From: Primula veris
Lineage: Eukaryota > Streptophyta > Magnoliopsida > Ericales > Primulaceae
Assembly (NCBI GenBank): GCA_963682055.1
Contig: OY821742.1
Location: 6,223,816 to 6,287,815, forward strand
DNA length: 64,000 bases
Direction: 5' to 3'
Of this stretch, positions 25,290 through 37,700 are shown in pieces. A program made the translations under genes and the position numbers. Numbering within the stretch: the first letter of the stretch is position 1; each line of letters opens with the position of its first letter. The notes under the pieces were generated by a model. It made no database searches and was not told the DNA's origin. It saw only the letters and a list, made by a program, of their open reading frames with translations.

Positions 25290-28200
25290 GGAAAGAGTAA
25301 AAGTTTTATTTTAAAATAGAAAAGAAACAGTCTGTATGAGAAAGTGATTATTTAAATTATTTTGATCCGTACAAATTACAATATACAATCGTTGTAACTG
25401 TTGCTTTTCTATCACACTTATCTAATGTCTACATAGATTCAATTTAGAAGCTGGATGAAAATTGCAGAAATAATTTATCCAATATATAGTGTAGGGAAAA
25501 ATTGTAATTGGTCAATGTAAAAGTAACTTTGTATTACGCTTCAATCAAATTTATCATGAAAAAATTTCCAATTTTAATCGACTCATCGAACTATTGACTT
25601 CCATCATGTTTAATCTGATTAGTGTTATATTCATCTTAAAAGGTGGTATATAATCGATCAATTCGGCTTTAATTCTACTTTGTAAACTTCAAGTCTTGTT
25701 TTCTTCAGTTCTTTCATGGGCGAACCAATCAAAAAGTTCAATTTAGTAAATTGACACAGATACCAATTTAAAATGGGTAAATGGAAAACACTACAAAAAT
25801 TATCTGAAACGATATCAAAAATATGTATGTTAATGCAGGGGAAACGAGAAACAATGGTTCATAATAGATTCGGGGCCGTGATGGTAAATGGAACATAGCT
25901 GAGTCTCAATTATTTGGAAAAAATACGTTTAGTGTACTGTACTAACAGTAGCTAACGATTTAGATACTGAACTAACAATTTTAACAATTGATGTACCAAA
26001 CTACGAAATTTCCTAATTAAGAGACTAACAACATAAATCGACAAAATTACAATCACTATATCTCACATTTGATGATCTATTTTTAACGGATTTTGATAGA
26101 AATGCACTCATCATGTTATAGGCAATAAAATGTGAATAAAATTTTATCATTTTGTTTAACGGTAGGTTTTCAATTTTAACAAATTTCATAATTTGATACA
26201 TCAATTGTAAAAATTGGTAGTTCAATATTTAAATCGTTAAATACCGATAATACATTACATTAATCTTATTTCTTCCCCAATTACTTTTAGATCAATCCTC
26301 TTGCTCCCTGTTTCATAGTAGAATTTTACACAAATAAAAATATGTCTACTTATAAAAGGAGACTTTAAGGAGATATAAAGTGAACTGAAAACCACCGTAA
26401 AAATTTATTAACAATTTGCTTTTACAAGCATAACATTATCACAACTCACAACTCACAACCATCTATTTATTAAAGATAACCAACTGGATAAGTTAAAGAT
26501 GTAATGATTTAGTTGTATGTAGATTCATTGTTATGATTTGTTCATAACTTGAAAGCTGGCTCTCAGTAATTCGTAATGTAATAACTTAAATACAATAATC
26601 GCTCCAAAAGCACAACTTGATTTCCAGTAAAACAGCCCCTCATGTAATATGTACGGAATACCTTTATATAGAGCAAGACTAAAGGAAGAAATTCATAAGA
26701 TTGTTAAAAAAAGAGCATGACTACAGAAAAGTAGAATCATAAGTTCGTAACTAGTATGGTTGAAGCTGATTAGACCTGCACGGCTGCGCCTGTGTGGTTG
26801 CATGCATGTGTATGCATACAGACATCAGAAAAGTTTAGAACGCAATAAGCCCAGTTCCGAATGCCGATTGTCTTAAGACTCGTCCTTCCTCTTTGGGTTT
26901 TATCAGCTACTTATTTAGTTTAACGGGCCTGACGGCTAAGTGAATTTAAAAAGTCCTAGTCTCTATCCCGAAATGTGACATTTATAGTTATTAAGGAAAG
27001 AAAAGAATTTATAAAATCCTAGAATTCATCAACACTTTCACTAAACTTTCTATTATTATATATGTGAACCCCAAAAACAACTGTTAATTTCAAGCCTGCT
27101 ACTTTTGATTTCCTCATAATTCCCTTACATGTTAAATTTTGAATTTACATAGAAATAACCAACAAAAACTACTCACTAAGACAATGAAAACTAAGCACAC
27201 GTCAAATACTCAACCCCACCCTTCTTTTTCCTCACCATCATTTTTGCTCATTTTCTTTATTACCTAAAATATTACCAGCTCAAGTGTTATAAGAAGAATG
27301 CATCAATGACTAAAACAAATCACCGCCTGACACAAATCAACACTCCAATTTCTAGCATATTAGAATGGGTATACATGTGCCAAGAAGACAAGTCATACTT
27401 TCATTTTGAAAAAGAAAAACTGTTTTTTTTTTCTCATTTTTTAGAAAAAAATGATTTTGCTCCATTTTTTCTTACCTATAATGCTACTGTCTTAATGCTG
27501 AAAGACATATGCATCAGAAACAAAATAAATCACCGCGTAACACAAATCCACGCGTTGTGTGGGCTCCAAACACAGTATATTAAAATGCGGATGGTCATAT
27601 ACACTGTATGGATAATAACAACCCAATTGTTCTCTTATCAAACCCAATAGTTAGATGGATAATAACAATGCATTGTTTTATTCAATTCACATATTTACTT
27701 GCAAACCCTAGTGTCATCACTTATTCGTATATCAGATTTTCTGAGCCAATCAATTAACAAAATATTGCAAATAAATTATACAAAGGATATTAGTCAATAG
27801 CAAATTCAAAGCACTATAAATTCTGTAACACTCTTGTTTCTAATTGTACATTATAAGCACATTACCAAGAGTGTACTTATGCAAATGCACATTACATCTA
27901 CTATAGATGTCACGAAATGACAAAATGGAACTCGTGCTTAGTTCTGGAAGTTTTGATTCAACTCGACCAATGCGTTGCACTTATATTACAACAAATTTGC
28001 GTCTGATAGAAGAAGTTTGCACATGATGTCTTTTCTACGTTCTGGTTAAATCATGAGTAAAGTAAGAACTAGATGTAGACTTTTATAATGATTCGATTAA
28101 CTTTCTTAAAGATTCGATTCTAAGTGATAACTTCATGATTTTTGATGTGTTTATAATACATAAGATAAACAAAACAAAACAAAAATCATGGATGGGAGCA

Positions 28201-28400
28201 TCAACCATTCCATAATTTACCTCCTTTTCCAAAGAAAGAAAAAATAATTCTATCTTTTCCTCTCTGTAATATACATCAAATGAGCAAGGCAAAAGATGCC
28301 TATACAAAGAGACTATGCACTCTTCTTCTGTATGGAAAACTGTAAGCTCCTCCTGTTATGTATTCCCCGCTTAAAGATATGATATTAAGATATGAGTGAA
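25290..28400. other. Intergenic DNA, no gene seen
   Basis: AT-rich, with no convincing coding frame. A partial direct duplication of about 70 bp (AAATCACCGC.T.ACACAAATC) occurs at 27318 and 27530, about 212 bp apart. Nothing else stands out. Confidence 0.6.
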
Positions 28401-28411
28401 AAGAGTGTTAC

Positions 28412-28852
28412 CAGGCAGTGCCGAGGACAGAGACACCGATCGCGATGGCAATGCCGAGGGCGGAGAAGGTGTAGGGCGAGATCTGTAGCATTGCTCTCGA
28501 CCAGGAGCTTGCATCTGTTGGCTTTGAAAGATTATCTAAGGAGGTCGGAAAACTAGTAAAAAAATGGTAGAAAAAACACAAGAAAGGGGAAATGACTTTT
28601 TATTATTTTGGTGTGTCTTACAAAGGTAAAAACATCACTTATTTATACTAAACTCAACATGAATGTAGGAAATGAAAGGTTACATAGTTTTAATCTCATG
28701 AATCCATGATCTCTAAAAAAAAAACCTATAAAATATAGATGTTAAATCTATGATCTCTATAAACTTATAAAATATAAATGCTAAATAATAATAATAACAC
28801 AAAATTAATACTATACAAGTTACTTTTTTTTTTCAACAGCATCTCCCACCAT
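28412..28852 (-). pseudogene. V-ATPase c'' proteolipid subunit, exon 1, split by a solo LTR
   Basis: On the minus strand the ATG at 28852-28850 opens MVGDA. The frame is broken by an LTR (28838-28516) and resumes at 28510 as SSWSRAMLQISPYTFSALG, then IAIAIGVSVLGTAW. This is the N-terminus and first membrane helix of V-ATPase subunit c'' (VHA-c''). The exon ends at 28412 with the codon for W split by donor GTAACA, the usual position in this gene. Apart from a possible degenerate piece of exon 2 near 28345-28370 (GGGAATACATAACAGGAGG), the remaining helices and the proton-binding glutamate are not found to the left. Both the LTR and the missing exons make this a pseudogene or gene fragment. The open reading of the surviving codons suggests it decayed recently. 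Confidence 0.8.
28516..28838 (-). mobile_element. Solo LTR, Copia-like, inside the V-ATPase c'' exon
   Basis: The 323-bp unit starts TGTTGG and ends CAACA on the plus strand and is flanked by the perfect 5-bp target duplication GCATC (28511-28515 and 28839-28843). On the minus strand it carries a TATA box (TATAAATAAGTG, near 28641-28648) followed by an R-like region, as LTRs do. No internal retrotransposon sequence adjoins it, so it is a solo LTR left by recombination. Short length and TGTTG/CAACA ends suggest Copia. Confidence 0.85.
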
Positions 28853-31790
28853 TGTGGATTTTAACAAAACCTGAGACCGAATGAAAGGGAGAGGGAGATT
28901 CAAAGAAATTTCACATGAATAGTGTCCTAAGAACCATCCCTCCTAAGTTTATGCAAATATGACAAGTAGCCTTCATTGAAATTTTATACTTCGTAGAGAA
29001 ACTTAAACAAGATGATTCTAATGGCAAATCGTATATGCTCCATAATATGCAAAGGATATTATAACAATTAGTCTCTTGAGTTAATTTATGTTTGTTTGTC
29101 GTGTCGGTATGTCATTTATAAAATGTTTAAGACTTCCGATGTAATCATAATTCGATTTTAGAATTTTTAGAAGGTATAAATAAGCGTATAAGGTATGCAA
29201 CTGGCCTACTTTTCCCTTCATTCTCTAACTTCAGTTATCCTTTTTGATCTTATTTCTTTTTTCCTCCTTCAAGTAGTATGTTTGTATTGAAGGTCCTTGA
29301 CGGATTTTTCTCTGTTACTTTGTTCATGATATTGGAGTAGTTTGGAGTACATAACTAATTCTAGTTTATTTTGAAGTATGGCTATGTTCTAAGTCTAAAA
29401 ATGGCTTACAGAACAAGTTCATATTTTTAAGTTATAACATTCTTTTTTGCCCAACAAATTTTGTATGAAGTAACTCTTAGTAAATAGCAAGCATAAATGT
29501 GATGTCTTATCACTCCAGGAAAAAAAAGGTGGATTCAGCTTAATACACTTTACAACATATTTCATATCTACAGAGACCTCAATTTCAACAGCCAGTTAAC
29601 AAAAGCAGAACTTTCAGCTTGTTCATAGGCAGCTTTTAAGCTCATGCTACATTTACTTTCGCATAATAGACCATTTTTTTTCTCAGCCTCAAATAAGACA
29701 TTTAAGCCATACAAGCGCTTAGTTACATTATTGAGCACTCAAGCTTGTTTGGAAGACATGTCTAAGTATTAGTACTTATTTGTAACTTTAATCTTTCAAG
29801 TAAATGGGTTGTCTAGTTGAACAGCCAAAAGTAAACTTACTCATAGTTTTGAGTAAAAAAATATAGTACTTCTGAAAATTAAAGATTTGATTTTTACAAC
29901 TAAAGAAATACCCTTTTCTCATAATTTACACTACAATCAGCGTTGGTTCAGCACCTTTCTACACCTAAGTCATAATTTTTAGGGCGCCTTTTTTTTCTTT
30001 GTTCGAAAAAATTCATAAGTTACTACCTAAAGGAAAAAAACTACACAAAAACTACAAAATCAAAACCCTGTCACAATAAAGTAAAATATCGTCTTTTACG
30101 TTACACAAAATATACCATAAAATAACAAAAGTTCTTTTTGTATTGTTACAAGTGAGCAAAAACGACTTGTTTCTGAAGATTTTTTTTTTTTTTTATGCCT
30201 ATTCGGGGACCGGCGCCTAAGCTACTTGCCTTATTTGATTTACACTTAAACCGTCCCTGACTACAATCACATACTTCAGCCAATTTGTGACCAAAATATG
30301 TAGTTTTTATATTATACCAAACACACACATAAGTATTACCAAAAAGTATATTTTTTCACCTCTACCAAATACCAAATAAGTGTACTTATCTATCTAATTA
30401 ACCGAAAAGCGAACACCATAATAACCATAATAGATGAATAACAATTTCAAGTGATATAATATAATCTAAAGGGGGCAAAAACACTTAAAACTTAGGAGCA
30501 TGCATGGTGAAAAAACATGAGCAAACATCCTACAAAAAAGGTATTTAACATTAAATAAACTGATAAACACAAAATGTTATATAAGAACCATATAGAATAA
30601 GTGAAAAAGGCAGATTGGGTCGAACTGAATATGTCGAATCCGTACCTCAGATGTTGTCAAATTGGTTGGAAAGAAAATTGTTTCTTTTTTGTATATAGAA
30701 AATGTGTTTTTTTTTGCGGTTACTTAATGTATTTTTACCTTTTTACATTTTTAATTAACAAACTGATCTGAAACCATGATGCACGAACCCTCCAAAAATA
30801 CTAAAAGTGTAGTGTCGACTCCGACACTGCATTTCACATACAACATGCTTCAACTCAGGTGTACTTTACGTATTGATATGTTTACCATACAGACTCTTTC
30901 ATGAACATGCGTTTGACGATTTTTGAAACTTTGTCGACACTTTAAATACACATGAGAAACACAAATTATACTATTAAAAAGTTCTTAAACTTTAAAATTT
31001 TACAATTATATCTATAAAAAAAAATCACATAAAAAATTATTACTATTCAGATTTGTCTATTTCAATTGATATATTTATAATTTTTCTTGTTTTTATAAAC
31101 TAGATATATATAAATTCATATAAATAATATATTTTAAAAAAATACCGTTTGGTCGTCTCATGTCGTGTAAGACACACAAATCCATGTCCGTGTTACATAG
31201 CTCTGAAATCTTTAGTCATTTGAAACCCATTTGTTTTCTACCATATCTTGATCTATTTGCAAAAACCGACTATTTTTAATTCAATAAAGCTAAAGCAAAC
31301 AGAATCACCAATCATAACTCAGCCGATTATTTATAGTCTGATCTCGAGTACTAATTACTTAAAAACTAAACAAAACCAAACCAATAAGTTTTAACTATTT
31401 TGGTTCACGTTTCTATGGAAAACCAACCCAAACGAATGGATTCGGTTTACCCAGTGTTCTAAAAGACGAGAAATTAGGCGAAACATAAACAGTAGACGGA
31501 GCTTACAATCCTAAAAAATCAGACGAAATTAAATGAATTAGCCACATATTAAACGAAATGAGGTTGGATTAGACAGTAGATGACAAATTTCCGTCTAAAA
31601 TCTCCGTTATGCGTTTTAAAGAATTGGGTTCACCGATACCATGGGGTACCAAAATAGCAACCTTTATTTCAACCAAGGGACTAAATTGATAAAAACAGAA
31701 ACAAATATTTACAAAACATAAAAGAGTAGCTTATATACACAGATAGAGATACAAAAATAGATATAGAGAGAGATAAATATATAGAGACAA
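28853..31790. other. Intergenic DNA, no gene seen
   Basis: Holds the old promoter side of the V-ATPase c'' fragment (GGTCTCAGG and CTCCCTCTCCCTTTC motifs in minus orientation near 28870-28905) and the upstream region of ALG5. A GGGACCGGCGCC patch at about 30210 followed by CCGTCCCTG looks transposon-derived. No coding frame is convincing. Confidence 0.55.
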
Positions 31791-31792
31791 AA

Positions 31793-34700
31793 ATGGAGAT
31801 ATTAATAAATACAGTATTGGAATATATGATCATATTAGCATTAACTCTCATTATCGCAATTGGTTTTTTAATTTTCTCAGAAGCCTACAAAAGAAGATCT
31901 AATCACAGGTTTCTTTTTTTCTCTATTTTTCAATTCCAAGCTCTAATTTTTTTTACCTCTTTTTATTTGGTTAAATTTAATTTTCTCAGACATGTTGAAG
32001 CTCATCCAATCATTCAGGATCCCAATTCATTAAAAGAGGTATATATTTTTTTTTCTTGAGAAATATTAGATTATTAACGTGTTGTTGTTGTGTACTTGTG
32101 TTGTTAGTTTGTTTTACTGTTAATTTTTTTGAAAAGATGTTTATATGATTTATAAATTGTTATTCTGAAATGGGTTTTTTCTGGGTATGTTGTGATTTTT
32201 ATTATTATACTGTAAAGATTATTAAAATGGTAGTTGTGTTGATTGTTTTGCTACATTGTCGTTTTGTTGTAACAAATTTTGGATGTTCTTACGATAGGAA
32301 TAGTTTTTCCGAGACGAATATAGTGTTACTCTTAGACAGTAAATGCGAGATGACTGGAAAATGTTAAGGTTTATGAAATGAAATTGAGCGATAGTTTTAA
32401 GGGATGAGCTAGGTAATTACTAAGCCGGTCTAAAATATTTTATTTTTGTTGACATTTATTACAAAAATTTGTGGAATATAGCTTTTTAATCACCTGCATC
32501 ATATTAATATATATATATATATATAGCCACATGCAGTTAGGCACCCCATATGCAGATCCTGATGACTTTGCATAATCTACGGAATAAATTTCCCAATACG
32601 AATATGGTGTTACTTATTTTTAAACAGTAAACGCGATTTGACTGATGATGCAGTGGAAAATATTAAGGTTTATGAAATGAAATTGTGTTATAGTATTAGA
32701 ACTAGGTAGTGACTGACGGACTACATTCACTCCAAGATTTAATTATTTGACATTTATGTTGGAATATAGTGTTTCGGCCACCTGCACAGATACTGGTTCC
32801 GCCACTGAACAAAGCTAGCATTGCAAGATATGCCATTAGTGTTTTTGATGTGCATCATGTTGTGTTAGATTCAGATGCTAAGCTAAATATTCCTCGTATG
32901 GGTCCGGTTACTCGTTCAAAATCTAAGAAGCTCGAAGTAGGTAATGAGCTGCTAATGACAAAGGAAATAGCTCATTTAGTAGCTTTGAACAGCAGCTTTA
33001 CCAATACGTCGAATCTTGGCTATTTCGAGAAGCGCAATAATCCGATCCATGAATCTACACATTCATTGATTCTAAGTGGTCAAAGTCATTAATTAATATT
33101 ATAGATAAGTGTAAAGGGTTTCTATGCATGTATCTAACTAGATTCATGTAATCTAAGTTGTTGATCTTATCCTATCTTAAGTATGACATTTTTGGCTCTA
33201 TATAAAGCCACATGTATCAAGTTATAAGATATCGAGAGTGATATAAAAAATTAAGCTTTTTGCTTGTTTATCCTTTTCTCTTATCTTGCAATTTGTGGAA
33301 TTCAGATTGTTAGTGGCGAGTTAAACCCCGATTCTTATCACTCCCCTTCTTCTCTCTCCGGAGTGTGGTGAATCATCCTAACGGAACTTGTTTGTGGCGC
33401 CTTTGGGCTTATCAAGCTTGTTTCATTAGAACCTAACCCATCTTGTTTGTGGCGCCTTCGGCTTATCAAACACGAAGAGTTGGTTTCTCTATTCGAGTAC
33501 TCCTAAAATCAGCGACTTACCGACATCTTAGCATTCCCGGGCACATCATTTTGGTATCAGAGCAAGGATGTCGACCAAGTCACACCAGTTCGACGAAAAT
33601 GTAGCTCGAATTCCAAGAGGCATGACGCTCGACCAAGCCAAAATCTATCGGCTTGAGCGCCAAATCGAGGCCATGCAAGCGGAGATGCGTCTCCAAAACC
33701 AACAACCACAACCACTACCATATGAGCAAGATGATCGTAGTCACCAAGGTCATACCGGTGACTTTAGTGAATATGCCGAAGAAGAATATGAAGGGGTACC
33801 AAGACGTCAACAAAGGTGTTATGACAATTCCGGTCGTAACGTGAACATCAAAATGCCTCCATTCAAGGGTAATAGCTCGCCCGAAGATTACCTCGAATGG
33901 GAGCAGCGTGTTGAAAAACTCTTTGAATTCTACGATCTACCCGAGGAGAGGAAAGTTCGCTTGGCCGCACTTGAATTCACCGAATATGCTCATTTGTGGT
34001 GGGAGAATTTGAAAGGGCAGAGGCGTCGGGATGGGGAGGAGGAAGTCCGAGGTTGGAGGATCATGAAACGGCTTATGCAACGTCGTTTCGTACCGAAGTA
34101 CTACCGCCAAGAGTCGTACCTACATTTACAATCTCTTCGGCAAGGAGCTATGAGCGTAGAGGAGTATGTTAAGAATTTCGAAACTGCGAAGATGAGGTGT
34201 AACCTTCAAGAGCCGCAAGAGCAAACCATCGCTCGGTTCTTACGGGGTCTCAATGATGATATAGCGGATACAGTGGAGTTGCAACCATTTGTTTTCTTGG
34301 AGGACGTGATTAAATTGGCGTTGAAAGTGGAGCGTCAAAGAAAATGAAAGGTCACCACCCGGCCATACTCCTCTCGGCCAAGTGGTGGGAAATACACAAA
34401 CGACGCTATGGCTGAAGTGAAGACTGTCCCGACCACCAACCGTGTCGGACGGGTTGACATGGGGAAAGCACCCATGGCTGCACCAAAAAAAGATGAGGTT
34501 TCAAGACCTAACCCAAGGCATCGGGACTTGAAATGCTTTCGTTGTCAAGGACATGGTCATATCGCTTCGGAATGTCCAAATCGGAAAGTTATGATTATCC
34601 GAGAATCTGAAATTGAGAGCGAAGAAGAAGTCGAGGAGGAAGTTCAAAAGTACGATGAGGATTCTTTAGATGTGGCTGAAGATGGAGAGTTCCTCGTTGT

Positions 34701-37700
34701 TCGGCGCGTTCTTAACGTACAGCCCGTCACTACCGATGAACAACGAGATAACATATTTCACACTCGATGGAAAGTGAGTGAAAAGGTGTGCGGAGTTATC
34801 ATCGATGGAGGGAGTTGTACAAACGTGGCATCCACTACGCTGGTGGAGAAATTGGGATTGGCTATGATGAAGCATCCTAGCCCGTACAAACTGCGTTGGC
34901 TTAACGAGGTGGGTGATATTCGGGTCTCCGAGCAAGTAAAGGTTCCTTTCACTATTGGCCGATACACCGATGAAGTTCTTTGTGACGTTGTACCTATGAG
35001 TGCTAGTCATTTACTCTTAGGCCGGCCATGGCAGTATGACCGGAGGGTGATTCATGACGGGTTCAAAAATACTTATTCATTTGAAAAGAATGGGAGGAAG
35101 CATACTCTTGTGCCACTTACACCGGCGCAAATTCGAAATGATATTTTAGGCAAGACGAAGCGAGAAAATCTGGTTGTTAGTCGCAGAGAAGTCGAGCGAG
35201 CCTTGAGTACCAAGGATCAGATTTTTGTGTTGCTCATGCGGGAAATTATGCTTACCGACAAGTCCTCACTCCCACCGCAAGTTGTAAAACTTTTGGAGGA
35301 ATTCGAGGATGTGTTTCCCGAGGAATTACCACCTGGTTTGCCACCGATTCGGGGAATCGAACATCAAATCGATCTCATTCCCGGTGCTGTTTTACCTAAC
35401 CGACCAGCCTATCGTTGTAATCCCGAGGAAGCCAAAAAACTGCATCGCCAAGTGTCAGAGTTGATAGAGCGTGGGTACGTTCGGGAATCGATGAGTCCTT
35501 GTTCGGTTTTGGCATTACTCGTACCGAAGAAGGATGGTAGCATGCGTATGTGTGTTGATAGTCGGGCTATCAACAAAATTACTGTAAAGTATCACTATCC
35601 AATACCACGCCTTGATGATATGCTCGACGAATTGCATGGTTCAATATATTTTTCAAAAGTTGATCTTAAGAGTGGATACCATCAAATCCGTATGAAAGAA
35701 GGTGACGAGTGGAAGACCGCTTTCAAAACGAAGCAAGGGTTGTTGGAATGGCTGGTTATGCCATTCGGTTTGTCAAATGCACCGAGCACCTTTATGCGTT
35801 TGATGAATCATGCCTTACGTAAGTTTATTGGGCAGTTTGTTGTTGTTTATTTCGACGACATACTTATCTATAGCAAATCCTTTGCCGAGCATTTGGAGCA
35901 TCTACGACTGGTCCTCGACGTTCTACGTCGAGAAAAACTTTTTGGGAATTTGAAGAAATCTGACTTTTGCCAAGACCGAGTCATCTTCCTCGGTTTTGTG
36001 GTTTCAGAAAGGGGTGTTGAAGTTGATGAGGAGAAAGTAAAAGCAATCAAGGAATGCCTTGAGCCGACTAGTGTTTCGGAGGTTCGAAGTTTTCATGGAT
36101 TAGCATCATTTTATAGACGTTTTGTGAAAAAGTTTAGCACTTTGTTAGCCCCTCTAACTGAGTGTACTAAAGTTAATGGTGCGTTTAAATTTGATAAGGC
36201 TGCTCGTAAGAGTTTTGAGATAGTAAAGGAGAAATTATGCTTGGCTCCAATTTTGGCTCTGCCCGACTTTTCGAAAACTTTCGAAATCAAGTGTGATGCA
36301 TCCGGGGTAGGCATAAGGGCTGTCCTCATACAAGACAAGCGACCAATTGCTTATTTTAGTGAGAAGTTGGGTGGCTCTCGACTCAACTATTCCACCTATG
36401 ACAAGGAGTTCTATTCTTTGATACGAGCCTTGGAAGTGTGGCAGCATTATTTACTTCCAAAGGAATTTGTAATACACACCGATCACGAGTCTTTAAAGTA
36501 TTTGAAAGGACAAGCCAAACTGAACCGAAGACATGTGAAATGGGTCGAGTTTATGGAAATATTTCCATATGTTATCAAATTCAAGAAAGGGAATTCGAAT
36601 GTTGTTGCTGATGCTCTTTCTCGAAGACATGCTCTTATATCGATGATGAGTGCGAACTTGCTTGGGTTCGAACTCATCAAGGATCAATACTCAGAAGATT
36701 CAAATTTGTCCTCTATCTATTTGGCATGTGAGAAAGAGGCTGTGAATGGGTTCTATCGCCACGAGGGATATCTCTTTCGGATGGGAAAGCTTGTAATTCC
36801 GAATTGTTCGGTTCGGCAATTGTTAGTTCAAGAGGCTCATAGTGGTGGTCTGGCAGGACACTTTGGGAAAAAGAAGACTTTGGAAATGGTCAAAGAACAT
36901 TTTTATTGGCCTGCTATGATTAAAGACGTACATCGGGTTGTTGAGAAATGTGTAGTTTGTAAAAAGTCCAAGAGCAAATAAGCAAATCAAGGGTTATACA
37001 TGCCATTACCCGTACCGAATCAACCTTGGGTTGATGTGAGTATGGATTTCGTATTGGGATTACCAAAAACACAGCTGGGTATGGATTCGATCTTTGTGGT
37101 AGTCGATCGTTTTTCAAAAATGGCTCATTTCATCCCGTGTCACAAGACGGACGATGCATCACATATTGCGGACTTGTTTTTTCGAGAAGTTGTGAAACTA
37201 CATGGTATTCCGAAAACAATCGTGTCGGATCGAGATGTCAAGTTCTTGAGTTACTTTTGGAAGACGTTGTGGAAGAAATTGGGTACTAAACTTCTATTTA
37301 GTACAGCATGTCATCCGCAAACCGATGGACAGACCGAGGTAGTAAACCGAACTTTGTCTACTTTACTTCGAAGTCTTATTGATAAAAATCTGAAATCATG
37401 GGATGGGGCTCTAGCAATGGCCGAGTTTGCTTATAATCGTAGTGTGCATAGGGTTACGAAACTCAGCCCTTTTGAGATTGTTTATGGTTTTAATCCTATT
37501 ACACCTTTGGATTTATCCCCGTTACCTATCAGCGAGAGGGTTAGTACGGATGGAGAAAAGAAAGCCGAGTTGGTTAAAGAGATACATAAGAAGGTGAGAA
37601 CGGATTGAGAAACAAAATGAAATCAATGAGCGAGTGACGAATAAAAGTCGAAAACGGGTTGTTTTCGAACCGAGCGATCTAGTTTGGGTGCATTTGAAGA

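Noticed and set aside
27306..27650. 114-residue plus-strand frame
   Set aside because: Contains a partial internal duplication and poly-Phe from T runs; no recognisable domain and no introns or UTR signals.
32769..33092. Frame near the 5' LTR with [14 protein letters not shown]
   Set aside because: It is the LTR copy of the polyprotein tail fused to intron sequence upstream, not a separate gene.
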